64,000 nucleotides of DNA from Cyathus striatus (taxonomy: Eukaryota > Basidiomycota > Agaricomycetes > Agaricales > Nidulariaceae), in contig JAOVFP010000003.1 of assembly GCA_025738555.1 (NCBI GenBank), forward strand, positions 5,208,001 to 5,272,000. The letters are read 5' to 3'. A program made the translations under genes and the position numbers. Below are positions 45,237 through 56,200 of this stretch, one piece after another (position 1 is the stretch's first letter; the number at the start of each line of letters is the position of its first letter). The notes beneath the pieces are model-generated. The model ran no database searches and was not told where the DNA came from. It was given only the letters and a program-made list of their open reading frames with translations.

Positions 45237-47575
45237 TTACCGGCCGAAAAGTTTGACCTTAAGCCAATCAGTTGCGACGAGCGTTCGGTTGCGCAGAGAG
45301 AATAGAGTACTGAGGTAGGCGCTACGCCAAAAGAGATAGGTAGCCACACCACCGCTTGCGAACTGCATTGGTGTCATTCAATACGATACGGGAGGACTGG
45401 GTACAGGAGGTAACTCACGTTGCCGTTCATGAAAGGGAGGTCAGCAATAGCCTTGTCAGATCCAATGTACCTAAACCGAAATGTTAGAAAAAGGAGTCCG
45501 CCTCACAAAACGTAACACATACGCAAGCGACCCCTGATGAGAGTACTGGAAGGGGCGAAGCTTGACTTTTGCTACTTGGCTCTGGAGGCTCTGAGCATCG
45601 GAGATAGCCTTCTTCTTCTCCTCTTCGTCGGATGCGGTGGCGGCGGCACGCTGAGCAGCAACAAGTTCCTCTTGGAGTTTGTCACGCTTAGCAATCTGTT
45701 CAAGCAGGCGAGCGAGGTAAGCTCCTTGTTGGGAAGCGACCTGGGCAGTGGGAGCATAGGAGGTGGCCGTGCAATCTCCGATAGCGAAGATGCTATCCTC
45801 TGCACCTTTCATGCGGAGGTAGTCTGCATTAGGAATTCAGCATAAGGACTAGGTATCGTAAAAATAACGAGAATCTGACCATCGACCGAGATACCGCGTC
45901 TGTTGTTTTGAACATCAGATAATTTAGTCATCAAGTCCTGAGTGATCTTTCTGCCTTTGTTACCCTGCCAAAGGGGTCAGCGAAAGCATTCTGAAGGTAG
46001 AGTTGGGTATACACACAGCAGCCCAAACAACAACTCCGCATGGGACCTCTACGACAGTCTTATCTGGCATCTGAAGAACGACACTGTTCTCCTTCACCTC
46101 CTTTACCATGGTCTTGGTCAAGATGTCGATTTTACTCTCCTTGAAAGTTGACTCCGTGTAGTCAATTAATTGCTTACTGAACATAGGCAACACCGAAGGA
46201 AGAGCCTCAACAAGAGTAATCTTCACGCGGGGAGCAAGCTCGGGGTACCATGACCTTAGGTCATCCTATTAGGAATAAATTAGTTACCGACGGTAAGAAT
46301 AGTGGAATTCTGCTTGCCTCGAGGAAATCATGGAGTTCACCGCTGACTTCGATACCGGTAGGTCCACCGCCAACGACAACCATGTGCAACAACCTGTCAA
46401 TCTCTGCAGTGTCTTGGCCAGGGAACGCAGCAGTCTCAATGCCTTAAAGTTCAAGATAAGTATCAACTCGTGTACGCTAATGCAAAAATATTCACAGTCC
46501 ATGAATCGCCTTTGCATCTAAAACCGAGACATTAGCCCTAATGGACGCTAGATTACATGAATTCCTCGCCTTCTCTGCATCTTGCAACTCTTTCATGAAA
46601 CAAGCATGCTCCTTGACTCCAGGGATGTTGAAGGTCTGCACCTCAGCGCCAACGGCATATACTAGGTAATCATAAGGAATGGTTCTTGACGAAACGGCAC
46701 CCTTGATTTCGGAGTTGTCTAAGGAGAGAAATTACCATCACGTGGTGTAAAGACGCGTCGCGGATGGAAGAGCGCACCTTGGAACGTGACGGTCTTCGCG
46801 ACAGGCTATTAATACACAAAAACACAGCCCTCAGTGACGTCTTCAATGAGTGAAGGATATCTGAGCTTACATCCACTTCAGATGCCTCGGCTTCAATAAC
46901 AGAAACATTCCTGGTCTTGTGGCGGGCGATGTAGCGAGTCGGCTGGATAATGGAACGGGCACTCAGGGTACCGACTGCGACACTGGGTAGGAGAGGGGTG
47001 AAGAGGAAGAAATTCTTGGGGCTAATGACCACCTGATTGGCGGAAGGATATCAGAAACACCGAGTTAAGATAGAGATGGCGGGCGAAGTGGACGTACGAT
47101 GTTGTATTGCTCATTGTCAATGTTCTTGAGGAGACTGGTGGCTCCCCATCCGCTACCCAGAACAACGATGGTCTTTTTGGAAGGATCAAAGGGCTCTTGA
47201 GCACCAGGGTGCTTTTCGCGCTGTGTGACGTAATAAAATGTACCAGTGCCGGCAATGATGGTTATGAGAGTTGTCCTTCCGAGAATCTGGAGGAAATTTT
47301 TCCACCGTGACTCGCGCGGGGGCTCAGGCTGCTCAGGGGCTGGAGGGGGGGCCTATAACGAAAAGTGAACACGGCGCTCAACGGCACGCAGGTAGAAATA
47401 GACTCACGGAGGAAGATTCTGAGGAACGAATGGGGGTTGTCGAAAGAATGCGTCTTCCCAGGAGTCTTTGCGACGGGCGAGTCAAGGTTCTAGATTGGAC
47501 GAAAGACCTCGCCAGGATAGCTGTGGAAGAAACATGAGGAGGGTGCTCTAGGCGTGATGGGAGGCGACAGACCAT
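45237..47575 (-). CDS. Alternative (type II) NADH:ubiquinone oxidoreductase, mitochondrial
   Basis: Single-subunit, non-proton-pumping NADH dehydrogenase (NDE/NDI type) at the mitochondrial inner membrane. The N-terminus [20 protein letters not shown] to RRILSTTPI is Arg/Ser-rich like a targeting presequence. A membrane helix follows ([18 protein letters not shown]), which favours an external (NDE-like) topology. The FAD fold begins [19 protein letters not shown] and the NADH fold [37 protein letters not shown] is the second FAD contact. A charged insertion ([20 protein letters not shown]) precedes [20 protein letters not shown] and the C-terminal amphipathic membrane anchor [20 protein letters not shown], ending VKLFGR. 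The gene has about ten exons. An alternative upstream ATG (47592) is out of frame with the presequence. Confidence 0.92.
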
Positions 47576-48183
47576 GGCTCCGTTGCATGATGAAGTACAA
47601 GAGAGAAAAAGAAGGGTATACTGGACCGTTGACCTGTGGGGTGGGCAACCACAATTTACAAAGGTATAAGATAAGAAACGAGGAGGACCGGAGCAATTCG
47701 CTGCACTGAGTGAACTCTTTCCGTCATGTAAAACTTTCCGAGCACGTGTGAATAATCCTATATATAGAAGTCATCAAGTGGCTGTGTCATCACTCTCCTC
47801 GAAATTCGAATCACCTGCCTCTAGACTCTACATTCAAATATTCACCTCTGCATCCACTTCACCTACCGTGCTTAATAACGCCTATTCTATCCACTCTGAC
47901 CTGCTTTTCGTCTAATACTACTTACTCGGAATTTTATCTCAGGCGATGCCTTGTCATTGGTCCCGCATTTGTCCCGCATACTCTGGACGTCGTTCTTTGA
48001 GAAACCAACCAATCGAACGCACGCGTACGGCGATTGAAATCTAGATCGCACAACAGTGACATTGGAGCATCTTATCATTTCCGCTTCACCCAAGTCTCTT
48101 GTTGCGTCATTTGGCCCTCATACTTGTTTGAAAGCTGATACAGGTTTGTCTCTCTAACACCCAGCTCCCTTCCTACGACGGAA
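47576..48183. other. Intergenic; promoter of the NADH dehydrogenase
   Basis: Contains a TATA-like site and an E-box (CACGTG at 47743-47748) upstream of the minus-strand NADH dehydrogenase, and the 3' flank of the permease. No gene seen. Confidence 0.5.
47759..47766 (-). promoter_or_regulatory. TATA-like box of the NADH dehydrogenase gene
   Basis: TATATATA about 184 nt upstream of the ATG at 47575, with a CACGTG E-box about 15 nt nearer the gene. Inference from motif and position. Confidence 0.4.
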
Positions 48184-50544
48184 TCACATATCTGATTCTT
48201 TCTCCGTCGTGCTTCCGTCCCTCTCGCTGCTACTATCACGCATCACAAAATCGTCCATGCCCTCACGGGCTTTGCCCTCAACGGTGTTCACTGGACCCGT
48301 GAACCAATGTTTCCCGCCGTATTTCGGGAAGTAATAATAGCCCACAGCAAGGGCAAGAACTCCGCCTATTATGCGATCAGCTCCAACTCACGCAGAATGT
48401 CCTATTTATTCACCGAGGACAACAACCGTGTAGTTCATTTCATTTTTGTCTGGATGAGGAGTCGCCGGAAACAAGAACACAATGACCATGAATACCATGA
48501 AAGCTACGGCAGTGGTCGCAATAGGAAGGCTCTGAAGGTGTACGCTTAGACAACGTAATTTGCAAGGGAGAGCTGGCCACATACAAATTTACCAAGCGTA
48601 AATGGTCCGTGCTTGATACCCCTTCCTCCTAACCATCGGGCTGCAATGGGTATCGAGAAAGTGATGTACTGACCAGCTACCACTAGAGAGAAGATTGCGC
48701 CAATTGCACTAGGTCCCGCAAATGCAAGAAGACCGAGTAATGCTGAAACAAAGGCAGAAAACCATACGCAATGGACTGGTGCTCCGGACTTCTGATTGAT
48801 TTGATAGAGCCATTTGGAGAATGGGAGAGCCCCGTCACGCGAAAATGCGAATATTTGCCTGGAGCAGGTTGTAATCTAAAAATAGATGAGCTATTTATTT
48901 CATGTGCTTCCAAGTTCATACCATGCTCGTTCCCATTGTAAATCTATAGTAGGGTTATCAAGTGCTACAATCAAGAATTAAACGATAGCCGAGCTCACTG
49001 TACTGTTACTAAAAATGCCCAGATCGCAAGCGCTCCTTTCTGTCCAAGAGAATTGAAAAGTATCTGACGTGCTATTGCATCAGGGATGAAGGAACATCGG
49101 ACTTTTGACGAGGAATAACTACCGCTGCCAATGGTTGCCCTGTAGGACTGTTTACAATACTCTGTGTGTCTGTGCCCATGAAAAACGCAAGTACGATGTT
49201 AAGAGCTGCATCGAAAGCTTAGAATGTGTCAGGCGGGTAAGTGAAGACCATACCCCATCCAAAAAGAGAACTGAAGGTTGTCGACAAAAGTATAGCGTAA
49301 GGTATCGCAACGCTAGCATTAGTTGCTTCTTCGCTCATGTGTACTGTACAATCAAATGCGCCTATGACTGCGTCAGAACACAGAATCTCATGCGTGTACC
49401 TACACTCTGCTCACCGATGGCCCAAAGCGGACTTAGGAAGCTCAAAATGAACGCGTATCCGTTGTTCCAGCCAGATACTGGTATATACATAAGGAATATG
49501 ATATTATAAGGAAATCTGAAAGAAACATACAGTTGGTGAAGTTCCCAAAGGCGTACTTTGCGTTATTCATAAACTCATGAGGCGTTGCAGCGGGAATGGC
49601 AATTATCACTGCGAGACACAGACTGGCTATTGTTATACGGAAGGTTGTCGAGAAAAATGGGTCGCACTTACAGAACGTTCAATATCATGTAAGGCATCTG
49701 TAGTCTTGCTATTACCGCTGGATTTAGGCTTGCGATGGATGCATGACACAGTAGCAAGAAACAATATACTCCGCTAATATCGAATTACTCAAATTGAGAA
49801 ATATAAATATCACGGTCAGTCTCACAATGTTTGGGCAACGGTAGGCTGGAATTTGAGGCCTGAACCAATGCTAGCCGCTGCCATGACTTGCACCGCACAA
49901 CCCCAATCCACGGAGGCAACACTGGCGACATTTGAGACAGTATTAGAGTCTAACAGACGTCTGTGTTGAGCAACAGTTGAGAGCTGTTATGAGGTTCTCG
50001 TACATCCTGTGATCCAGGAGAGGAAACGACGCCATTTTCGTGATGAAATATGAAGGTCCAATAGTAGAGTCCACCAGATGTAGGTGCAGCTGATGCAAGC
50101 TCGGCCATTGCGAGTGCTATACATGTCATGAATACCCAGCATGTCAGCCACTGGTAAATCTTATTAGCAAACGTCTCATATTGCGTGTTGCCACATTGTT
50201 CCAACTTACACCCCAAATCATAGCAGAAGCTCCTCCATAGGGAATGGAGAAAATGAGGACCGATCTTTTCAGTCTTCAGATTAAATACAATGCAGTACAC
50301 ATACTCGCAACCTACGCCAGTGAAGGAAGGGGACCAATCACGCTAAAACCTACGCCAAAGACCTCAAAAGGCGAAAAATTGCGTTTGAACTCTATACTAA
50401 GGAGTTAATGAAGACTATATCACTTCTGTTGTTTTACTGACCTTGCTTGTACCCTAACGTAATTAACAGAGCAGCATCTTTGTCGGAGACACTATCGTCT
50501 ACCTTCACTGTAGAAAGCTTCGAGGTGACTTTTTCTTCAGCCAT
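48184..50544 (-). CDS. APC-superfamily permease, GABA/choline type
   Basis: Twelve-helix amino-acid/amine transporter of the fungal GABA permease (Uga4/Hnm1-like) group. Many short exons. It starts MAEEKVTSKLSTVKVDD with ITLGYKQEFKRNFSPFEVFG, the usual cytosolic entry. It continues ALAMAELASAAPTSGGLYYW (helix 3), SNVASVASVDWGCAVQVMAA, NAKYAFGNFTN, YAFILSFLSPLWAIVGAFD with the HMSEEATNASVAIPYAI motif, and GQKGALAIWAFLVTVQ. The end is YYYFPKYGGKHWFTGPVNTV plus a charged tail finishing ESDM. One base is missing at 50046-50048 (cat-att-tca; one more T gives SSRKWRRFLSW in frame). The rest is intact, so an indel is likely. The substrate cannot be fixed from sequence. Confidence 0.87.
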
Positions 50545-50782
50545 AGACTATAGTACGGGTAGAATACCGAATAAAGCCTTACCTATACTTATATAGAGTT
50601 CGTGTAAATAATGCACAGGACAGATACAGACTTACATGTCCACCAGTGAGAAGCGTGTTACATTTTGAGAGCACGAAATGAGTAACATGAGGCGCCGAAA
50701 ACCGTTATCTGAATCCCATGTCATTGCTCAGAACTTGGGGGATATGTAGCCCTATCGTCCAATAGATAACGGCGCAGATGAA

Positions 50783-50874
50783 TACTCGTGGGTACTATAA
50801 ATGATGGCAGTTCCTACACATATGGAGAACACTTCATCACCTTTACCACATTGTAGAGCATCACACTCTGCTCG
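50783..50874 (+). repeat. Left terminal inverted repeat
   Basis: Begins TACTCGTGGGTACTATAAAT and ends at CTCTGCTCG. It matches the reverse complement of 52245-52336 with two substitutions (one in ttcctacac, one in gagaacac). Confidence 0.9.
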
Positions 50875-52244
50875 GAATGCCTCATAATTTTGAGCATATG
50901 TACTATCATATGTCCGCTACCACCATGCAAAATTCTGTATTTGATAGATAATTATATGTTGTGGTATACATACTGTAAAGTTTAGAAACTCTTTATTTCA
51001 TGTTTCTTGTTAAGCAGCTCGTAGAAGTCTCTGTAGTGGGATTTTCTATCTGATATCTTGGATGGATATATTGTTTATATAATATAAAATATTCAAGTTC
51101 GAAATTTCAGCTTTAGAGGACCTCCTAAAGTCAAGATATTTAGCCATTTACACTGGCCTTCCCTCTTGTCAGGTCTGAGAAGGTCAAAAATTACATGTTT
51201 AAATACTGTATAGACTGCTGAGACATCGCTATAACTTGCATATAGATGTAGATTGGCTGAAATAGATGGCATATATTTCACATAGAGCAATATATTCATT
51301 GATCACCTTGCTTGCAAGGTACTCTCTTGGGTGAAAATAGGTTGCAGATCCTAGGTTACCTCTGTTGGCAGTGTACCCAAATAATCGTGGGATGTGGTAT
51401 CGCTGATAAGTGATACACAGTTGATGTACAGTGCAGCGGATTGTCCCCCAGCCATGTACCATTTTCTATGTTACTCGCGTTAATGTTATCTTTTGTTCTA
51501 TGAAAATGATTCACATTGTCTCGGATTGTAGGATAAGTACACGATGCTAAGAAAGAATCAATTTGAGAATTCTTGCCAGTGGAATTCTCGGAAAACATAC
51601 TTACATCAAACTTGCACTAACTTACACTTTTGGAAAATGTATATGTAGCACTAAAGATATATCAGTGTGAACGAAGCCCCAGAAATTAAACAATGGATCT
51701 CTTAAAAGAAGTGCTGAAAAATTAAAAATCAAATAGTCTAGAGTTTTATTAAATTTAATTAATCCACAATGGCCCGAAACACAAATATGAACGATGTACA
51801 GCTGCTCGAATCTGTGCAGGTGTGTCAGGACACAGTTGTGACGTATGTAACTAATGTGAAAGGGGGGATATGGTGTGCACATTTCTACTTATAATTATAG
51901 TAAAAGATACATCATGATGTACTACAATTACTGACATATATACATCTTGCCATAGCAGTAATTGCTGTAAATGATGCATCAGATTCCCAGTGTTTAAATT
52001 GGGCTATAAGGTGCTATTTGGCTCACCATATACCAAAAGAACTATACAAGAAGTCCGAAAATTATGAAATGCTAACTAGGCTCATTACTTTGCTATACAG
52101 TACTATATAATGAAGTGTATTTGCTAGTGATTGCTATGGCATGCTGTCGGATAGCTACATAATTTTAGTTTGCTATGGGCTGCTATGGGATTAGCTGATG
52201 TGCTATGTCTAGCTATGAGAAAAAATCTGCATTTGCTGATGTTA

Positions 52245-52336
52245 CGAGCAGAGTGTGATGCTCTACAATGTGGTAAAGGTGATGAAGTGCTCTCCATATG
52301 TGTGGGAACTGCCATCATTTATAGTACCCACGAGTA
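52245..52336 (-). repeat. Right terminal inverted repeat
   Basis: Reverse complement of the left repeat. On the plus strand it starts CGAGCAGAGTGTGATGCTCT and ends CCCACGAGTA. Same length, 92 bp. Confidence 0.9.
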
Positions 52337-53225
52337 CTTACTAACAATAGAGTTTGTCTTCGACATATGTAATTACTGATGTCCAGAAATAAAATGCGCT
52401 TTATTTCCAGCTTTCACTTGAAACCGCCTAGCTGAGGCTAGAAGTGGGTAATACTTAACGTTAAACTTGCGTTAAACATTTACATGTAACTTGAATGAAG
52501 TACTTCGACTTTGCATCGATGTCACAAAATCGTCACAAATTCAAGTTCTCTCGAGTCTCTGTCAAGTCTCTGTCGCCTTCTGTTGCAACCTAGCTCTTAC
52601 TTGGCTCCCTCTACTCTGTGCTTTTAGAAAAGTTAACTTTCGAGCTCGAGGCTTGCATCTCGCTGCGGATGAGCCTAATTTATGCGTCTTTTGTTCTCAC
52701 CTACTTCTCATATCCATATACCAGCAAGGACAATGGACACAAATTGACGATGACGATCTCCTGGTGTCCATATCACATCGAGAGTCTGGATAACACTGCT
52801 GCCTCCCCCCATGATTGCGTTGGCACGCTCTCGGAGACGTTATTCCTTACCCCAAATCATAAGTACCAACGAAACTAGATACCAACCAGATGTTTGGCAT
52901 CTTCTCATGTGAGTAGACTCATTTGGCTGCTTCCTGATGAATTTACTCCGCCGCTCTTTGCAGAACACTGAACAGCATATCCATCACCCCACAGCTGTAC
53001 ACGCTAGCGTTGAGTTATAGCACTGTAAAGAATGGTGTGCATTCTAAGTTTGATCCCCTGCTTCTGAGAGCACGCTTCGTCGGCGTCAACCTTTATAGTA
53101 TGAGCGAGGTTGTGCCATACTCAACCCACACTTTCGCACCATACTGGAAGACCAACCTCGTCAGTATTGTCGAAAGGATTGGTGTATCTGTATTCTTACA
53201 CCTTTTCCTTAGATTCTTACAAGCT
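52337..53225. other. Intergenic; upstream of the helicase-AAA gene
   Basis: Region between the transposon and the ATG at 53226. The helicase reading frame stays open upstream to 53010, but that part lacks the low-complexity Gly/Arg start usual in relatives, so an additional 5' exon cannot be excluded. Confidence 0.4.
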
Positions 53226-56200
53226 ATGGCGCAAAGAAATGCAAGACTACAGAAGCTTTTTACCTCGCTCCTCGGTGGAAGAAACACGGTTTCTGTCAGC
53301 CAGAAAGACCTGTTCCTGGAAGGTCTTTGTGCCCAAGAAGATCCAGCAGCAGCCGTAGGATTACTAATTGCCAGTAATGTTGGATTGCAATCTCTACAAG
53401 CTGCAATGAGATTTGATCTTGGAAATACATTTCTGAACGGGAATGCGACAAATGTGTTGACCTATCTCAAGAAGGACGAAATAAAGAAATTAGACAACGG
53501 AAGATATTTAGAACGAGTTATCCTCGCGATAGTAGAGCCGCCTATCTTTTGGGTTGCCTTTCGCAGTGCTTTTGACCGCAAGAATTTAGATAGTAATGCA
53601 CAGTGAGGCTATAAATCCTAAATCATAACACTGTTTACTGATGAGCTCGTAGGATCGCCTTTGCGTGGCTCTTATTGCAACTAGTTTCCCTTTCGGATCC
53701 AGGAAAATCACTTCCTTACCGCGACCTGGCTCAAGAGCAATATTTACCAATGTTCCTGTCATCCAGCAACCCCCATGTTAAGACTATCGGAAATAATATC
53801 AAGAATGTTCTCAATACGACAGGTGTTGTTCTTCCTGATGCAGGTCAAGCTCCAGGAGGCCGACATGATAACGATTTTGCGGACTTCCGCCAGATTGCAC
53901 TGCTACCAACTGCTGCTAGTGAAATCAACTGCAAGGAACCTCCTTTCCTCCGCTCCAGTGAGGTTTTGGAAGATCCAAAGACGAAGGATGGTCGTGTAGC
54001 TATCTACCTTGATTCCCAATTTAGGCTACTTAGAGAAGACATGCTATCTGAGCTCCGTGACGAACTACAGATTGCGTTAAAGCAGAAGAGCGGCAAGCAT
54101 CGCGGACTTGTTCTTGAAAATCTCAAATTCAGAGACATCCACTTCGGCTATGAACGGCGAGACTCGCGTTGGAGTGTTACGTTTTCCTTGAAGGATGACC
54201 TGCCACAATTTAAAAAGCTGAAACCTAAAGACAGGAAGAAGTATCTTGTGGATCATCCGCGAGTCCTTTCCCATCAATCTCTTGGATGTCTCATTTCTGG
54301 GAACCAGATTATTGCTTTCCCTTCCATTCATCGTGATGAAGATCAACTTTGCAAGGATCCTCCGATTTTAACTTTACTATTTGAAGGAGAGCTTTCGACA
54401 ACCCATGCATTACGAGAATTTAAGGCGTCAGAAAATCTGAGATTCATTACCATAAATATTGGTTTTTTTGCTTACGAGCCTATTTTAAAGGCTATACGGG
54501 AATCTAGGAGCTTGCCTCTATCGGAAGAGCTTCTGTACTGGGAAGACAATAGCATGTTACGACCTCCATCTATGCAAGCTACCCAAATCATCAATATCCT
54601 AAAGATGTTCCCGTTAACAGATCTTCAACCCCTGTTGAAAACACCCAAATCCATTGTACTGGCGAAGTCACAACTAGATGCCTACCTTGCTGGCCTTACG
54701 CAGCGGGTGTCCCTCATTCAAGGGCCTCCAGGTGATTCTGAAGCAGCTACGTGAATCGGGCGGTGTACTTATCATTGATTTTCCCTTTTATTAGGTACAG
54801 GTAAAAGTTTCGTTGGTGCGCTGCTTGCCAAAACTATCCATGATTTCACTAGTCAAAGCATACTAGTTGTCTGTTATACAAACCATGCTCTAGATCAGTT
54901 TCTTGAGGATCTTCTGGATATCGGAATCTCTGCGGATAGCATCGTTCGACTTGGTGGGAAATCGACTGCACGAACGGCACCTTTAGCACTTCAGAAACAA
55001 CAAACGGTTACAAGCTTGGCTGGAGTGACTGGATGATGATCGACCAACTTAAAGCTGGACTAAAGTCACTCTGTACCGATCGCTTCCAGAAAGCTTCTTC
55101 CCAATACAAATCTATGAATGTCAAGCTTACAGATCTCCTCGACTTCCTTGAATTCGAAGAGCCGGAGTACTATCACGCATTTCAAGTCACCTCAATCGAT
55201 TCTGATGGATTGCAGATCCTTGACCGGAAGGGACATCCTCTCGATAAAGTATATCTGTTGAATCAGTGGATTCGAGGATGGAATCCAGGACTGCTTGCTG
55301 GAAGCCCAAATGTAATCAACTCAACAAATATTTGGAACATGAATCATGGAGATCGACGAGCAAAAGTGCAGGAATGGAAAGACGCTATTCTTGGAGAAAC
55401 AATATCAAATCTTTATTCAATTGCGACGGAATATAACCAATTCCATGCACAGTTATCCCAGAAGTTCTCCGAGAAAGATATATCGATTTTACGGAATAAA
55501 CGAATCATTGGTTGCACCACTACAGTCGCTGCTAAATATGCTGATACCATACAAGCTGCATCCCCGGACGTCCTTCTAGTGGAAGAAGCCGGCGAAATTC
55601 TAGAGAGCCATATTTTAAGTGCCCTCGGGAAAGAGAAGGAACAACTCATTTTGATTGGAGACCACAAGTACGAGAATCCTCCGAACCATTTTATATTTTC
55701 TTATTTGCTCTTCTAGGCAATTACGGCCAAAGGCCAATAGCTACGCACTGACGGTTGAGAAAGGAGATGGTTACAACTTCAACATGTCCTTATTTGAAAG
55801 ACTTGTTTTGAAAGGCTACCCTCATGGAACACTCAATGAACAACACCGAATGAGGCCGGAAATAGCATCGTTTGTTCGCGAGCTTACATACCCAGAACTA
55901 ACTAATGCCCCAAGTACACAGAACCGGCCTTCTGTGCGAGGAATCAGAAGCAATGTTATCTACATTCACCATAGCCACCCCGAAGATGATAACCCACAAC
56001 TGATGGATGCCATATCCTCAAAACAGAACACCTATGAAGTAGAAATGGTGCTTAAAATTGTCCGCTATCTTGCGCAACAAGGTTACGGGACAGATAAACT
56101 CGTGATTTTGACACCGTACTTAGGGCAACTGCAGAATTTCCTTGCGTCTCTAAAAAAAGATACTGATCCTATCCTAAATGATCTCGACTCATTTGACCTC

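Larger units (their letters stand above)
50783..52336. mobile_element. Non-autonomous DNA transposon (MITE-like), 1,554 bp
   Basis: Bounded by 92-bp terminal inverted repeats (50783-50874 and 52245-52336) that differ at only two positions. The outermost bases on each side are TA, as in TA-target elements (Tc1/mariner type), but no longer target duplication is visible. The 1.37-kb interior is AT-rich and encodes no transposase or other recognisable protein. The right half carries many copies of a tgctat/gctatgg word (about 52010-52215), resembling subterminal transposase-binding repeats. The near-identity of the ends suggests recent mobility. It sits between the 5' ends of the permease and the helicase gene, inside their shared upstream region. 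Confidence 0.8.

Noticed and set aside
50775..50790. An 8-bp or longer target-site duplication around the transposon
   Set aside because: Flanks gcgcagatgaa and cttactaac do not match beyond the TA at the repeat ends.
54990..55010. Programmed ribosomal frameshift in the helicase gene
   Set aside because: No slippery heptamer with downstream pseudoknot is evident, and similar one-base losses occur in many unrelated genes of the window; an indel is simpler.
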